Of a stretch of 64,000 nucleotides of DNA, positions 44,460 through 55,814 are shown in pieces. Position 1 is the stretch's first letter. Every line of letters starts with the position of its first letter. The DNA lies in the NCBI RefSeq assembly GCF_018687715.1, contig NC_056753.1:10405001-10469000 (forward strand), written 5' to 3'. A model generated the notes under the pieces. It saw only the letters and a list, made by a program, of their open reading frames with translations. It searched no databases and was not told the origin of the DNA. This stretch comes from Carya illinoinensis (taxonomy: Eukaryota; Streptophyta; Magnoliopsida; Fagales; Juglandaceae). Both the position numbers and the translations under genes were made by a program.

Positions 44460-46684
44460 TGTGATGACTCGCTTTTACTTGTATTTTCACTGAAGGGTTG
44501 TTTTTAATTTAATTAATATATTGGTTTATTTATTTTAAATTAATGTATTTAAATTGGTTTTTATTTATTTGATGTTGTGTTTAATTTATTTAGTCGTTTT
44601 ACGATTTTTAAAATCGTTTTCGGCGGATCTGTTTTTGGTTTTCGGAGTGAGGATTGGACCTCATTTATGACATCCTTTCTCTTTTTCTTTTTCCTTTCCT
44701 TTTTCTTCTTTTCTTTCTTTTCCTTCTTTTTCTTCTTCTTTCCTCCCTGTTTTCTTTCTCTCGCGAGCTGCTTCTTCTCTTTCTCCTTACCATCGCTGCC
44801 CCTTTGACTGCCTAGTTCTCCGCCGTTTGGCCGCCGTGTAGTGCACCACCCCCACCATGCTCTTCCTCTCCCACCAAAGATCATCCCCACCAATTTTCAG
44901 AGCCATCAGACCAGCCATTAGCCGCCACGCACGGTTGGAAGTTACAGCACCTGTCCTGTTTTTCTCCCTTGTCGCTGGTTGCTTTCGCAGCCTAGAACAG
45001 CAGCTAGCCAGCGGCGTGGCCTACACCACCCACCCTATGTTCTTCCCCTCTCACCGGTGAACATCCCTACCAAGTTTCACCTCCATCCGAGCCACCGTTA
45101 GCCACCACGAGCTCCTCCAAGCCACACGATTTTTCACTGATTCCAGTGCCGTCGCACTACCTCCGGCCACCATCTCTTCACAGCTTCTTCCCCTACCTCT
45201 TGCCGACCTAAACCACCCATTTTCGGCCTCGATCCGTTGTCAGAGCAGCTCCCACGAGCTCAGCTCTGATTTGAGTTTTTTTCCATTTCCTCCGCCATTT
45301 CCACAGCCACCCACGACCAAAACTCATTTTTCTTAGCTTCATAAATATCTCAAGACCTTTTCCTATCAATTTCGTGCCTTGGTTTGTCTCCGTTCGAAAG
45401 TGGGTAATTTATTATCCACGGCCACAGTGTAAATTACACTATTACATTGCTTTTCTTCCGCCGTTTGCAAAGCCATGAGCTTTCAAAAAATATCGTATAG
45501 CGCTATAAGTATTTTCTAAACTCTACTTTTAGATTTAAATGTATTTTACTCTTACAATAAATATTTATCTGGTTGGTTGGCTGATTCTGGACTGAGTCCG
45601 AGGAGTTCAGGGGTCGGATAGATTGAGGACGGAGTTGCTTGGTTTGTTGAGTTGTGATTGGTTGTTTGGTTTATGCCTTGAGGCATGCATTACATATTGC
45701 ATTCACGTGCATTATATTTAAATTGAGAAAATCCTGTTTTATTGGCGTAAATGGATTTTCGGGTGCGTGTGTCTCACGAGCCCAAGCCGGGATGGGTTAT
45801 TATCTCGATGGAGCTCCCCTGGTCACTCGGGAGCGTAATATACTGAGTGACGTTCCCTGAGTTGTCGCTGGGCGACAACGGGAGCTGGGGCTATGGGATG
45901 CTTGGCTACGAACGGGCCGGGCGCGGAACCAGGCATCGCTCTACACACTGACTCCATGACCTTTCGCTGGCGAGGACTAGAGGATGCTTGGCTACTAACG
46001 CGTGGGGCTCGGAACTGGGCATCGCTCGTTTAGGTGTCACACGCGTGGTCGTTACCTGCGATGTGGCATAGGAGCCAGGGTGTGCGGATGACCCCTAGGG
46101 GAGGTCATGGTGCATACGGATTAATTGGTTAATGGTTTGAATTGGATATAGGCCAAATGTGACTTTTGGCGAGATATTTGGAAAGGTTATGTTTTTGGGC
46201 CAAAGGGAATTTTTGGCGTGCCTGGAAAAATTATGATTTTATGGGACATGTGCAATGCATTATTTCATGTATGTTGTTTGAGTTAATATGCTTTTATCTA
46301 GTAGTATTTAGATTTGACTTACCTGCTGCACCATTTTTGGTACCGTAGATTTTGGTGCAGAGTTTGAGGGAGAGGAGGAGGTTGAGCCCGAGGATGCGGC
46401 TCCGCCAGAGTGCTGAGTTAAAGTCTATGCTTTGTAGTTAGTTTTTTTAAAACAAAATTTGTGTTATGTAATATTTTATTATGTATGTTTTGAACAGCTT
46501 TGTATTAAATAAGAAAAATTCTGGTACTTAGTTATGATTTTTATTATCCGCTGCATGTTTCTTCATGCACACTCGTTGCTTATATACACACTTGGCACTC
46601 GTCGATAGGGTGGTGAACCGTGATGTCATCATCCGAACGTCTCAATTTTTCCATATCTATGCGTGGGGATTTGGGGGCGTCACA
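44460..46684 (+). repeat. Gypsy-B 5' LTR
   Basis: About 2.2 kb, same architecture as the Gypsy-A LTR: CT-rich tract, GC-rich part, 'cgagcccaagccgggatggg' block, acidic short frame, GTCACA end. Confidence 0.88.
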
Positions 46685-46686
46685 AG

Positions 46687-46698
46687 TGGTATCAGAGT
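46687..46698 (+). promoter_or_regulatory. Gypsy-B primer binding site
   Basis: TGGTATCAGAGT, one mismatch to the initiator tRNA-Met type site, two bases inside the LTR. Confidence 0.82.
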
Positions 46699-46977
46699 GA
46701 TTTGGCTCTGGGTAAAACCACATGTTCCGTAGGGAGTAACAGAATGTTTTTAAAGTTGTGTTTTAAAAACTTATTTTAAGTAAAGTTGCTATTTGACATG
46801 TTTTATTTTATTTATTTATTTGAGCTTGTTTGCTTATTTTTATTTATTTAGTTATGTTATTGTATGCTGGTTTCTTCTGTTTCTTGCTATGTGGTGTTGG
46901 TTTTGGTTTTTAGTTTTATATTGGTTTTATTTATTTTTCTTAAAGGGGGTCAAAGGTTGTGTTGTGGCAGGAAAAAA

Positions 46978-48110
46978 ATGATGAGACCAAGGAAATCTAC
47001 TCAGGAACCACGGGACGATACATCGAGAGATGATTCCATAGCCCAAGCAATACGGCAGATAACAGAGTTCATGCAACAGAATTTTAGGCCCCAACAAGGA
47101 GGGCCTTGGCCACAACAAGGGGGTCCTTGGCCACAACAAGGGGGTCCTTGGCCACAACAAGAAGGGTCTTGGCTACAACAAGAAGGGCTTTGGCCACAAC
47201 AAGGAGGTCCTTGGCCACATTAGGGAGGGCCTTGGCTATACCCAGGAGCGCCTAGTAGCATGGTGCAAGCCAGATGCACCTATGAGTGCTTTCTGGCGCA
47301 TAGAACTCCACACTTCACTGGAGAAGAGGATCCACTTCAAGCTGGAAAGTGGGTCAGAGACTTGGAAAGAACCTTTGAGGTGTGTGGTTGCACTGAGGTG
47401 CAACAAGTACTCTACGCCAGCTATTTGATGCAAAGCACCACTTCTGAGTAGTGGGATACCAAGAGAGTAATGCTGGAATCAGAATTGGGATCTTTTGCCG
47501 CTGTGACCTAGCAGCTCTTCAAGAAAGAGTTTAATGACTGTGGAACAGTACGCCCGAAGATTTATAGAACTTGGGCGATTTGCTACCCACCTCATCGCCA
47601 CAGAGGAAATGCAAGCCAAGCGTTTCCAGGAGGGACTACGTACTGATATACGCCGTATGGTGGTCAGCCACCAGATATCCACTTTTCAGGATTTAGTGGA
47701 TGCGACCACTCTTGTGGAGCGAGAGAATAATCTGAGTATGGGCTCCCCTCTAGGACATAAGAGGCGGAGTTTTTTTGGTGAAGGAAGCAGCTCAGGTTCG
47801 CCTCAGAAATTTGTTCAGAGGACCAGAACTCGACCTCAAGCGGCTTCAGGTGTACGTATGGGAGGATGGGTGCCAATTTGCAGAATTTGTAATAGAGCTC
47901 ATGAGGGCGAGTGTCGGTTGAGTGGTGGACCCCAGTGTTACTGATGCGGCCAAGTGGGACATATTGCTTGTGAGTGCCCTGTCAATGTTCAAAGAAGCCG
48001 TTGAGGTAGACGCGGTGGAAGAACAAATCCAAGGCAAACAGTACAAGCCTGGGTTTATGCTGTCATACCCATGTTGATGATGAGGCACCAACGACCCATG
48101 ATGTTGGAGT
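46978..48110 (+). pseudogene. Gypsy-B gag
   Basis: It begins MMRPRKSTQEPRDDTSRDDS, then PQQGGPW-type 7-residue repeats (47092-47220). TAG at 47221 replaces a Gln codon; two Trp codons have become TAG (47449 and 47509). A deletion of about 75 bp after FKKEFND shifts the frame; the rest is open at 47534-47944 (EQYARRFIELGRFATHL, SHQISTFQDLVDA). The zinc knuckle follows after a further stop: CGQVGHIACEC, with a preceding cysteine cluster. It gives a fuller picture of the gag truncated in Gypsy-A. Confidence 0.85.
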
Positions 48111-48195
48111 AATTACAGGTATGGATCTAATCTAATTTAATTTACTGTTGGATTTGATTTTTGGTGTGTATTGGTTTCTTCTTTGTTTTTTTGGA

Positions 48196-48738
48196 TTTCT
48201 TGCGTTAATGTGTTTGGTTTAGGGAGAGTCCGTTTATACGAGTTTTATGCTTGCACTTTGTTTGATTCGGGTGCTTCACAGTCATTTGTATCTTTCACTT
48301 TTACTCGGATGTGTAATTTGATCACGGAACTTTTGTCGAAGTCATTGATAGTGGCTCTACCCAATGGTGAAATGGTATGGTGTTCCAAGGTTGCTTTGGG
48401 TTGCCCATTAAATTTTGATGGAAGGTTCTTGGATGTTGATTTGGTGGTGTTTAAGCTGTTGGGTTTTGATATCATCCTCAAGATGGATTGGCTATACCGA
48501 TATTCTGCGAGTATTAATTGCAGAAGTCGGGTAATTAGCTTTCAGTTTCCAGATGGTGATTGTCTGAAATTTGCGGGGAGTAAGCTAAAAGAAAAGCCGG
48601 TAATTATATCGGCAATTCAAGCAAAAGAGAGTTTGCATGGGGAGCGGATGCCTTCTTAGTTCAGATGGTGTCTATGTCGTCTGAGAATAAGTCTTTAGTA
48701 GACATTCTAGTTGTAAAGGAATTCTCCGATGTGTTTGT
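48196..48738 (+). pseudogene. Gypsy-B protease fragment
   Basis: An open stretch (inside 48171-48659) contains CTLFDSGASQSFVS, the aspartic protease active site DSGA, and GFDIILKMDWLYRYSASINC, the usual following block (family 'GMDWL'). Retroviral-type proteases cleave the polyprotein. It is cut shortly after EFSDVF, where the RT should begin, by the join to LTR sequence. Confidence 0.85.
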
Positions 48739-49013
48739 GTGCTGAGTTTAAGTCTATGCTTTGTAGTTAGTTTTTTTAAAACAATATTTGTGTTATGTAA
48801 TATTTTATTATGTATGTTTTGAACAACTTTGTATTAAACAAGAAAAATTCTGGTACTTAGTTATGACTTTTATTATCCGCTGCGTGTTTCTTCGTGCACA
48901 TTCGTTGCTTATACACACACTTGGCACTCGTCAATAGGGTGGTGACCCGTGATGTCATCATCCAGACGTCTCAATTTTCTCATGTCTGTGCGTGGGGATT
49001 TGGGGGTGTCACA
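48739..49013 (+). repeat. Gypsy-B 3' LTR, only the last about 275 bp
   Basis: It matches 46409-46684 from 'gtgctgagtt' to GTCACA. The junction shows a short microhomology (gtg). Confidence 0.85.
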
Positions 49014-49190
49014 TCAGTCATTAGCAACTATTCTGAGGTTCGCAATTACATTTGTGAAATAATAAAAAAATATAAATTAAATAGATTTATGAAATCATAA
49101 AAACAATTAAAATAATCAATAATAAAAAAAAAAGTAAAATAAGCTTACCCTCTTCAAGCCTATAGCTCTCATCATCAATGCCAATGCTAT

Positions 49191-51320
49191 CTAGTCCAAT
49201 GGGTGTATCACTGATCCAGTTCTATGTACAAATGAGGTCCTCCACGGTTGACGGAGACAAAGAACTCCGAAAAGCATCCAACACTCAATCTTCAGTGCTA
49301 AATCCGACTCAGATGCAACCATAGTATTAGGAATGGCTAGCACATCTCGGGCAATACGGGAAAAGATTGGATACTTGGTGGAATTAGCCTTCCACCAAAT
49401 TAATATCTCAAATGCAGGACTAGGCGCCTCGACCTGTTCCATAAAATATTGTTTAACCTCTGAAGTACACCCCATAATATTCTTCGATGCAATAAGCTGA
49501 TCATACTCATTCATAATGTTGTAATTTTGATGGCGTCGAGGCAATGCACCTACTGGGCTAAGGTCATCACAGGGAGGTGTTGGAGTTAAGTGTGAGGTAC
49601 CCCGTTGAAGATGAAGGTTGTCCACTATTTTTGTAGTAGTTGTACAAGTCATCGAGATCAGTTTTAAGTACTGTAATAAATGATGCGGCCTTCATTGCCC
49701 TGAGGACGGAATTTGCCCAATATTTTACCACGACCAACTTGATTCAGGGGTTAAAGATCATAGCCACAAAGAGTAATCTATTTATCTTCTCAACTTGCCC
49801 CCAATATTTATTATATTTGGTAAGCATCCTCTGAGCCATACCAGATAACAGTACGCTAGGGTCATCACAACCATATTCCAAGTGGTGGTGTAGTGTCAAG
49901 ATCTGACTGAACCACAAGTTTGCAGTCGTGTATGCGGATCCAGATATTTTCATAGTAATATCATAAAACATCTGCAAAAATGTGACAAAGAATCCTACAC
50001 TCGTCCAATCATGTGTGTCTAGCGGACCGAGCCCCTTTCCTGCAGGCTCCAGCAAAGCATTCTTAAGGCCCCCATCCTCCACCTCCATCCGCTCAAACAC
50101 TTTTTAGTACTTTTGTACCACATTCAACATCATGTATGTAGAGTTCCATCCAGTGGGAATGTCCAAGCACAACGTTCGTGAATGTTTTATCCCAAGTTGT
50201 TCTTCTATTGCCTTAAATATTTTAAGCCTTTGGGGGGAAGCCCTCACATACCGCACAATGTTGCAGACTTTTGTAATGGAATCGTTAACCTCTTTTAACC
50301 TCTCAGTAACAATCAGGTAGATTATGTGAGCACAACAATGAATATGGATAAACTCATGGTCCCAAATGACCTCATCTCTCACTCTCGTATTCCGCTTGAA
50401 CCATTCAATTGTAGTATCATTGGCATTGACATTGTCAACTATAATGCATAAAACTTTCTGAATTCCCCAATCTTTCAAGCAATCTTCCATCTCTGCCCCA
50501 ATTGATGCACCCTTATGATCATTAATTTCTTTGAATCCAATAATCTGTTTTCTTAAAGTCCATGAGCTGTCAATGTAGTGTGCTGTAATACACATGTAGA
50601 AAACATTCTATATAGACGTCCATGTGTCAGTCGTAAATGAGACTCTCTAGCTAGTGGTTACAAACATTTTTCTCATCTCGGCAAGCGCATCTTTGTATAC
50701 TATGATGGTAATGGGAATTGTGGCTCAATGAGCTTGATAAACTTTCGGAATCCTCTTTTCTCAACTGTAGTAAAAGGCATCTCATCTTCAATCATCATAT
50801 CGGCAAGCGCATCTCTCAACATCTTCTCACTGTATTGAGGGATAACTATTTTCTTAAGTTGCGTACCATCAGTCACAATAGAAGTTTTGTAACTTAGCTT
50901 TGTCTGATCTTTGGCCGCCAATCTCTTCGCTATCTTATACCTCTGGCAACCATTTAGATGTGATACCAAACAAGCGGTGCCTTGTTTCTTTGAATGACAT
51001 CCAACTTCTTGGCCACAATGGTTGCAAGCCGGGTGCGGTTCCTCGGGATCACCGTCAACCTTGGTGAAATGTTCCCGCGTCCACAACCTTTTTTTATTTG
51101 ATCGTGGTTGTGGTGGCCTAGCCCTTGTTGATTGATGGAGGTGGTAAATCAGCTCATCCCCAATACCCATCTTATCCTCCTCATTAAATGTATCCTCATC
51201 TTCTATGTCTACCGATAGTGGGAATCGACTACTTGCACACGAAGTTTGTGTTCTGGAATTGGGTCTAGATCTCAGTGCTGGGGACAAAATTGTGGCATCC
51301 TGATCCTGTTTCGGGGTCAC
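49191..51320 (-). pseudogene. hAT transposase remnant (RICESLEEPER-like, BED zinc finger)
   Basis: Minus-strand order. 51320-50700: acidic N-terminus and a BED-type finger (HPACNHCGQEVGCHS, LVSHLNGC). 50690-50104, with stops: VSFTTDTWTSI, MCITAHYIDSSW, VLCIIVDNVNANDTTIE and HIHCCAHIIYLIV, the RNase H-like core with its Asp residues. 50100-49744: hAT-like middle region. 49652-49191: the C-terminal dimerisation domain (PAFEILIWWKANSTKYP, IARDVLAIPNTMVASES), which then loses frame. In-frame stops lie near 50655, 50605 and 50102-50104. It cannot make a full transposase. Confidence 0.85.
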
Positions 51321-51387
51321 ATATGGTTGTGCCTCTATAGCTTGAAATCTGACACATATATATAAAAAAATTAAGAATTAGGCAAGA

Positions 51388-51421
51388 GGAATGGGCTATC
51401 ATATCAGACATGTCCTGTATA
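51388..51421 (+). repeat. Left arm of a 34-bp perfect inverted repeat
   Basis: It contains 'gggctatcatatcagacatg' and its exact reverse complement lies at 53778-53811. A 15-bp direct repeat (ttaggcaagaggaat) overlaps its left edge at 51378-51392 and recurs at 53839-53853. Confidence 0.9.
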
Positions 51422-52671
51422 GATCTACTAATTCCATAGATCTACTAATCCATAGACAACAATCCAACTTGTCTAGACCATCACCAACAGATAGGGATTC
51501 CTACATTTTTATTTCTAGATCCTTTTTAATCAAGCCATCAGCCACATTCGTGTTTGTTTTACACTCAAAACCAACCTACGACAAACTTTGAATGATAGGG
51601 AAGATGAAAACCAACAAGTCATCACCGCCTGCATGTTTGGCATACAGCCTCTCACCTTGTAAACTGATATCTTTAATCTACTAATGTCCAATTAAACACA
51701 AACTATTATCCAGAATTAGTGCATAGCAACCAATATATATATATACATAAATTCAAAAGCATAGAGTTTCATCAGCTCCCCGTTATTTTATTAAATGAAA
51801 GGGAAACAACACTTTCACCCACCAACAACCACTTAATTTTTTGCTTTGCTCCTAAACTACCAAAATTTCCATTATGGACCAGAAAATACCCTTTTTTTTT
51901 TCATTATGTACCATCAGTGAATGTAAACATTAAAAAATTGATCATGTGAGACAATCTTAGCAGTCTTATCTGAATGAAGGGTGCAAAGTGACACCTATTG
52001 TAGTTTTAGGATGCAATTGGCACTTTTGGTAGTTTTGGGTGAAACAGTATATTTTCCCCTAAATGAAAATTAAATAATATATGTTATTAAGTTAAAGTCA
52101 TTAAATGAAAATTATATATCTAATCAAATTATTAATCTTCAATTAAATTTGGTAGGGCTTTTAATTTTCCTAATACTTTTTTTTTTTTGCTCGATTCATT
52201 TCTTTTTAGTTTTGTAATTAATGGATTCATAAAGGTTATTGGATTTTAGGGAAATTAAAAAAGCCTATAAGTTATGACTCTTGATGACCATGGTTACTCT
52301 AGCACGCCATATAATGAACTATTGGTTCCTCTCTCCACGAAAGCAAATTTTGTAACGTATCCTATTGCTAACACAGGAACCAACGAGAATAAGGAGAGAA
52401 GATCAAAGTGCTTAATCAATTTTTAGAGATTAGAGTACTAACATCAACACTTTTCTAAGTTGTATATAGTATGCTAACTTAATTATATATATAGTATTTT
52501 TTATTTAATAATTGAGTTATTTTTGTGCATCATGCAGGCCTCCGAGTAGTAATATTTCAAAAATATTGAAACTAGTAGCACATCAAAAGCAATATGACTA
52601 TCTCATCAGTAGATATATTGAATAGGAAAAATTAGAAGAAAGGGAACAGTGAAGTTGATTCAAGGATGATG
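51393..52671. other. hAT leader region without recognisable genes
   Basis: This is non-coding sequence between the transposase start and the Mutator-like element. AT-rich from about 51660. I see no protein similarity. Confidence 0.4.
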
Positions 52672-52680
52672 ATAGGTAAG

Positions 52681-53671
52681 GAGAGGCACTTCACACCGGT
52701 CGGGCTGTTAATCATACAAAAACAGCCCACCATTCATCTTATGCCACGTAGGAAAAAACACCGGAAGGCAAATGCATCGAGTCACAGAGAATCACAATGT
52801 ACAGGCCCTCATTCCAGCTGCCCTTCTCCCCTTCGCACATAGACCTTCTCCCATTCATCTCAGCCCGACGCCGACGGACGCAAGCATCTCAGCCCGATGC
52901 CGATGCAAGCATCTCAGCCCAACGCCAACTCAACCATCTCAATCCAAAACTGACGCCAACGTAAATCGGAGATCGCACCATTCTCTCTTCCTCGATGCTC
53001 TTTTACTCTTCTGAATCGTATGCACTGCCCCTCTCTTCCTCGCTGTCGTTGTTCGCACTGCCACAATATCAGTCTGGGAAATTCATGCTGAGAAAATAGT
53101 AGAAAATAAATATGCAACCGACTACGTGTGCTTTCTCTTCTTCATCTCTGATTAGCAGGTCAAGAAAGACGTATGGAGAAATTGGGAGGTAGGTACTCCC
53201 GAAATTGCAAGGGCTTGGAGAAATCGGAGAAATCATGTGAGCTTCAGCTTAGAGAAAACGTGAGGGCAGAGCTTCGTGGAGAAATCATGAGGGCTTCGAA
53301 ATCACAAAGGGTTTCGTGCGGCTTCAGCTTGGAGAAATCGTGAGGGTGAAATCGCAAAGGGTGAAATCGTGGGGCAAAGGGTAGGTCTAAATCACCTACG
53401 TTGGTGCCGATGTAAGAAATCGTGATGGCTGAAAGAAAACGTGAGGGCTTCGACTGGAAGGAAATCGTGGGGCTTCAGCTTGGAGAAATCAAATTTTGGG
53501 GGTAAAATGGCAAAGGGGTAAATGGTGAAGGGTTTCTGATTTTTGGAGATGTTAAGCTGTTCAGATGTAATGCTGGTCCATGATTATTTCGGTAGAAGTC
53601 TTACGTGTTGGAATGTTATTGGCCGGCTATTATTTGAGTAAAACTAGCCCGACCGGTCCCAAGGATTTCTC
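52681..53671. mobile_element. Non-autonomous Mutator-like element
   Basis: A perfect 9-bp duplication ATAGGTAAG (52672-52680 and 53672-53680), the length typical of Mutator elements. Ends: GAGAGGCACTTCACACCGGTC on the left; GAGAAATCCTTGGGACCGGTC on the right in reverse; both continue CGGGCT. The inside is GC-richer than its surroundings and consists of degenerate short repeats: 'cgatgc..agcatctcagccc' in the left third and 'gagaaatcgtgagggctt' in the right half. No transposase is present. Confidence 0.85.
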
Positions 53672-53777
53672 ATAGGTAAGTAGTTGATTCAAGGAGGATG
53701 ATAGGTAAGTATATTTTGTGAAGCAATTGTTTTGATTTGTTGAAGAAAGATATCAGGTAATCCCATCACCACAATTA

Positions 53778-53811
53778 TATACAGGACATGTCTGATATGA
53801 TAGCCCATTCC
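53778..53811 (-). repeat. Right arm of the 34-bp inverted repeat
   Basis: Exact reverse complement of 51388-51421, containing 'catgtctgatatgatagccc'. Followed at 53839-53853 by the 15-bp direct repeat. Confidence 0.9.
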
Positions 53812-54799
53812 ATAGATCTACTAATTCTTTGATTTAAGTTAGGCAAGAGGAATTTTGAATTAAGAAATATATTCTATAAACTATAAAATCAATAATCGAG
53901 TTCAAAGTTTTTTGTTTGTGACATTTCCACAAACTTTTTTTTCTTTGAGACATTTCCACAAGCAGGTAGCCTTCAAAGTCCAAAATCACAAACAAAAAAG
54001 GGTTGAAAATCATAAACTGTTCCTCAATACATTCACGGCCAATGTCATTCACATAACAATAAAAAATGACTAATAATAGACAATCCAATTTCCAATTATC
54101 AAATAAATAATACACAACCCTAAAATTTAAATTTACCGATTGGAAAAAACTGGGAGGATTTTGGCATTGCTGCTACGGCGACCTCTAGCAATCTACGGCG
54201 GACTATGGTCAGTGGGGGGTTGTGGCGCCGTGCGGCGTGAGAGGTCTCATGATGAGTTTGAGAGGCTGAGAGTGAGAGCTAAGCTGCTGAGGACAGGGAG
54301 GAGAGAGAGATGATCGAGTGAGTAAGAAAGGCCATTCAGAGGGCATTAAGCCGTGATTCAAAACGGTGTCATTCCCATTTAAATGCAACGACGCCATTCC
54401 AGTCAATAGGTTGACAAAATCAAGATGCAAAATAGCGTCGTTTTGCATCTGGATTTTGTTTTTAAAAAAAGTCAGAATTTGGAGTCAGAATTAGGAACTA
54501 GTGGGTTACAGATTCCGACTCCGACTTCCATTACGGAGTCAGAATTACTCATATTCTAACTCTGATTTTCGAACCCTCCAATTTCGTTGGAGTCAAAATC
54601 AGAGTAGAAATCAACCAGAATCGGAGGGTTTGGAATTTTGCACACCCCTACTTAGGGCATCAGGTTTTTATTTACTATATTTAAATTGATATATATATAT
54701 ATATATATATTTGTTATAATTGAATCCGATGTACTTTAGTTGCTAATTGGTTCACCAAAGAAGTATTATGGATTATTGGATGTTATAAATGCTCTTAAT

Positions 54800-55360
54800 C
54801 AAAGTTTTCAATACCATTTTGGTGGCCGTTTCCATTAAGATATTAGAATGAAATATTTCCGTACCGGTACCATTTCAGGATAGTTTATATATAATAAATT
54901 AATTATATATGTGTAAATTATATTTTAAAATAATATCAATGTAAGTATTAAAAAGTTAAAACACATATTTATAAAATTCAATAATTCTTCTAAGTTCTCA
55001 ATCCAATTATTTTAAAAACAAATCACTCACCTTTATCACGAAAGGGGAGTAGGGATTTGATTTTTACTCCTTGAGAAAATAAGATTAAAAAAAATTGAAG
55101 AAAATAGTCTTTGTATATGAGAATTGGAGTGAAAATTATGAAAAAAGTCAAAATTTTTACATTAATTACAAAAATTTACTAATTTCGACCGATACGGGTA
55201 CTGGCCGGTACACTGAAAACCCTCCAATATTGACCGAAATGCACTGGTACGGCCGCTATTTGACTCGGTACAAAACAATTGCATTTTCTATACCAATCAC
55301 TACCCTAGTATGAGAAATACCGATCGTACTGACCAGTACAGTACGAAATTTAAAACTTTG
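54800..55360. mobile_element. hAT-like MITE, 561 bp
   Basis: Perfect 8-bp duplication CTCTTAAT (54792-54799 and 55361-55368). Terminal inverted repeats: CAAAGTTTTCAATAC on the left; CAAAGTTTTAAATTTC on the right in reverse. Inside are several 'ggtac/gtacc' and 'ccggtac' palindromic blocks near both ends. No coding capacity. The 8-bp TSD and CA-start fit hAT derivatives. Confidence 0.85.
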
Positions 55361-55368
55361 CTCTTAAT

Positions 55369-55814
55369 CCTGCATGTTTTTCTTCAAGATTTTTATAGAG
55401 AGGGAATTTCTTTTAGCAAATTGACAGAGCTAAGCATGATCCAACTAGAATTTTTGAAACTTTCCTCCAAGACAAGCTTGTGGATAGCTTTGCATGGACT
55501 TAGCAAGTTTACTAATACTTAGACAATTTGTGCATAGGCTTAGTAGTATTTTTGGATGTTCCATTAGATTTTATTTTGTGGCCTTTTTTTTCTTTGAGCT
55601 TTTTCCAATATTTGATTAAGATTTCTAATACTTTTAGGTTTTTGTAGCACCACCTCCTTCCCTATAATTAGGGATGTCGCTTGCTTACCATAAAATATAG
55701 CCCAACAAGAGATGTCATAATTTAAGAAATCAAATTAAATGAATAATTTAAAGCCTAGAACTAAATCTAACTGCTCCATTTAAGTCTGGTCCGCTTGCTC
55801 GTATAGATCATCAT
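55369..55814. other. Unclassified sequence
   Basis: No coding or repeat signal recognised. It ends with ATCAT, the target of the solo LTR. Confidence 0.35.

Larger units (their letters stand above)
44460..49013 (+). mobile_element. Gypsy-B: deleted Ty3/Gypsy retrotransposon inside the hAT
   Basis: Perfect TCAGT duplication (44455-44459 and 49014-49018). It starts TGTGATGACTC and ends GGGGGTGTCACA. Same family as Gypsy-A: complete 5' LTR, PBS, gag and protease, then a direct join into the interior of the 3' LTR at about 48739. RT, RNase H, integrase, PPT and most of the 3' LTR are absent. Confidence 0.92.
43596..54650 (-). mobile_element. Large hAT transposon, decayed, hosting other elements
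   Basis: The left end reads TAGGCCTATGC and the right end, in reverse, TAGGGGTGTGC, 8 of 11 identical. Flanks are ATTAGGGC (43588-43595) and CTTAGGGC (54651-54658), an 8-bp duplication with one mismatch, as expected for hAT. Both ends carry many subterminal 'gactcCGAc/cGGAGTc' motifs. The transposase relic lies at 49191-51320 on the minus strand. Gypsy-B and a Mutator-like element are nested inside. Without Gypsy-B it is about 6.5 kb. Confidence 0.78.

Noticed and set aside
49001..54650. A host BED-finger (RICESLEEPER) gene domesticated from hAT
   Set aside because: The coding region has several in-frame stops and shifts and sits between recognisable hAT ends, so it is a dead transposon, not a domesticated gene.
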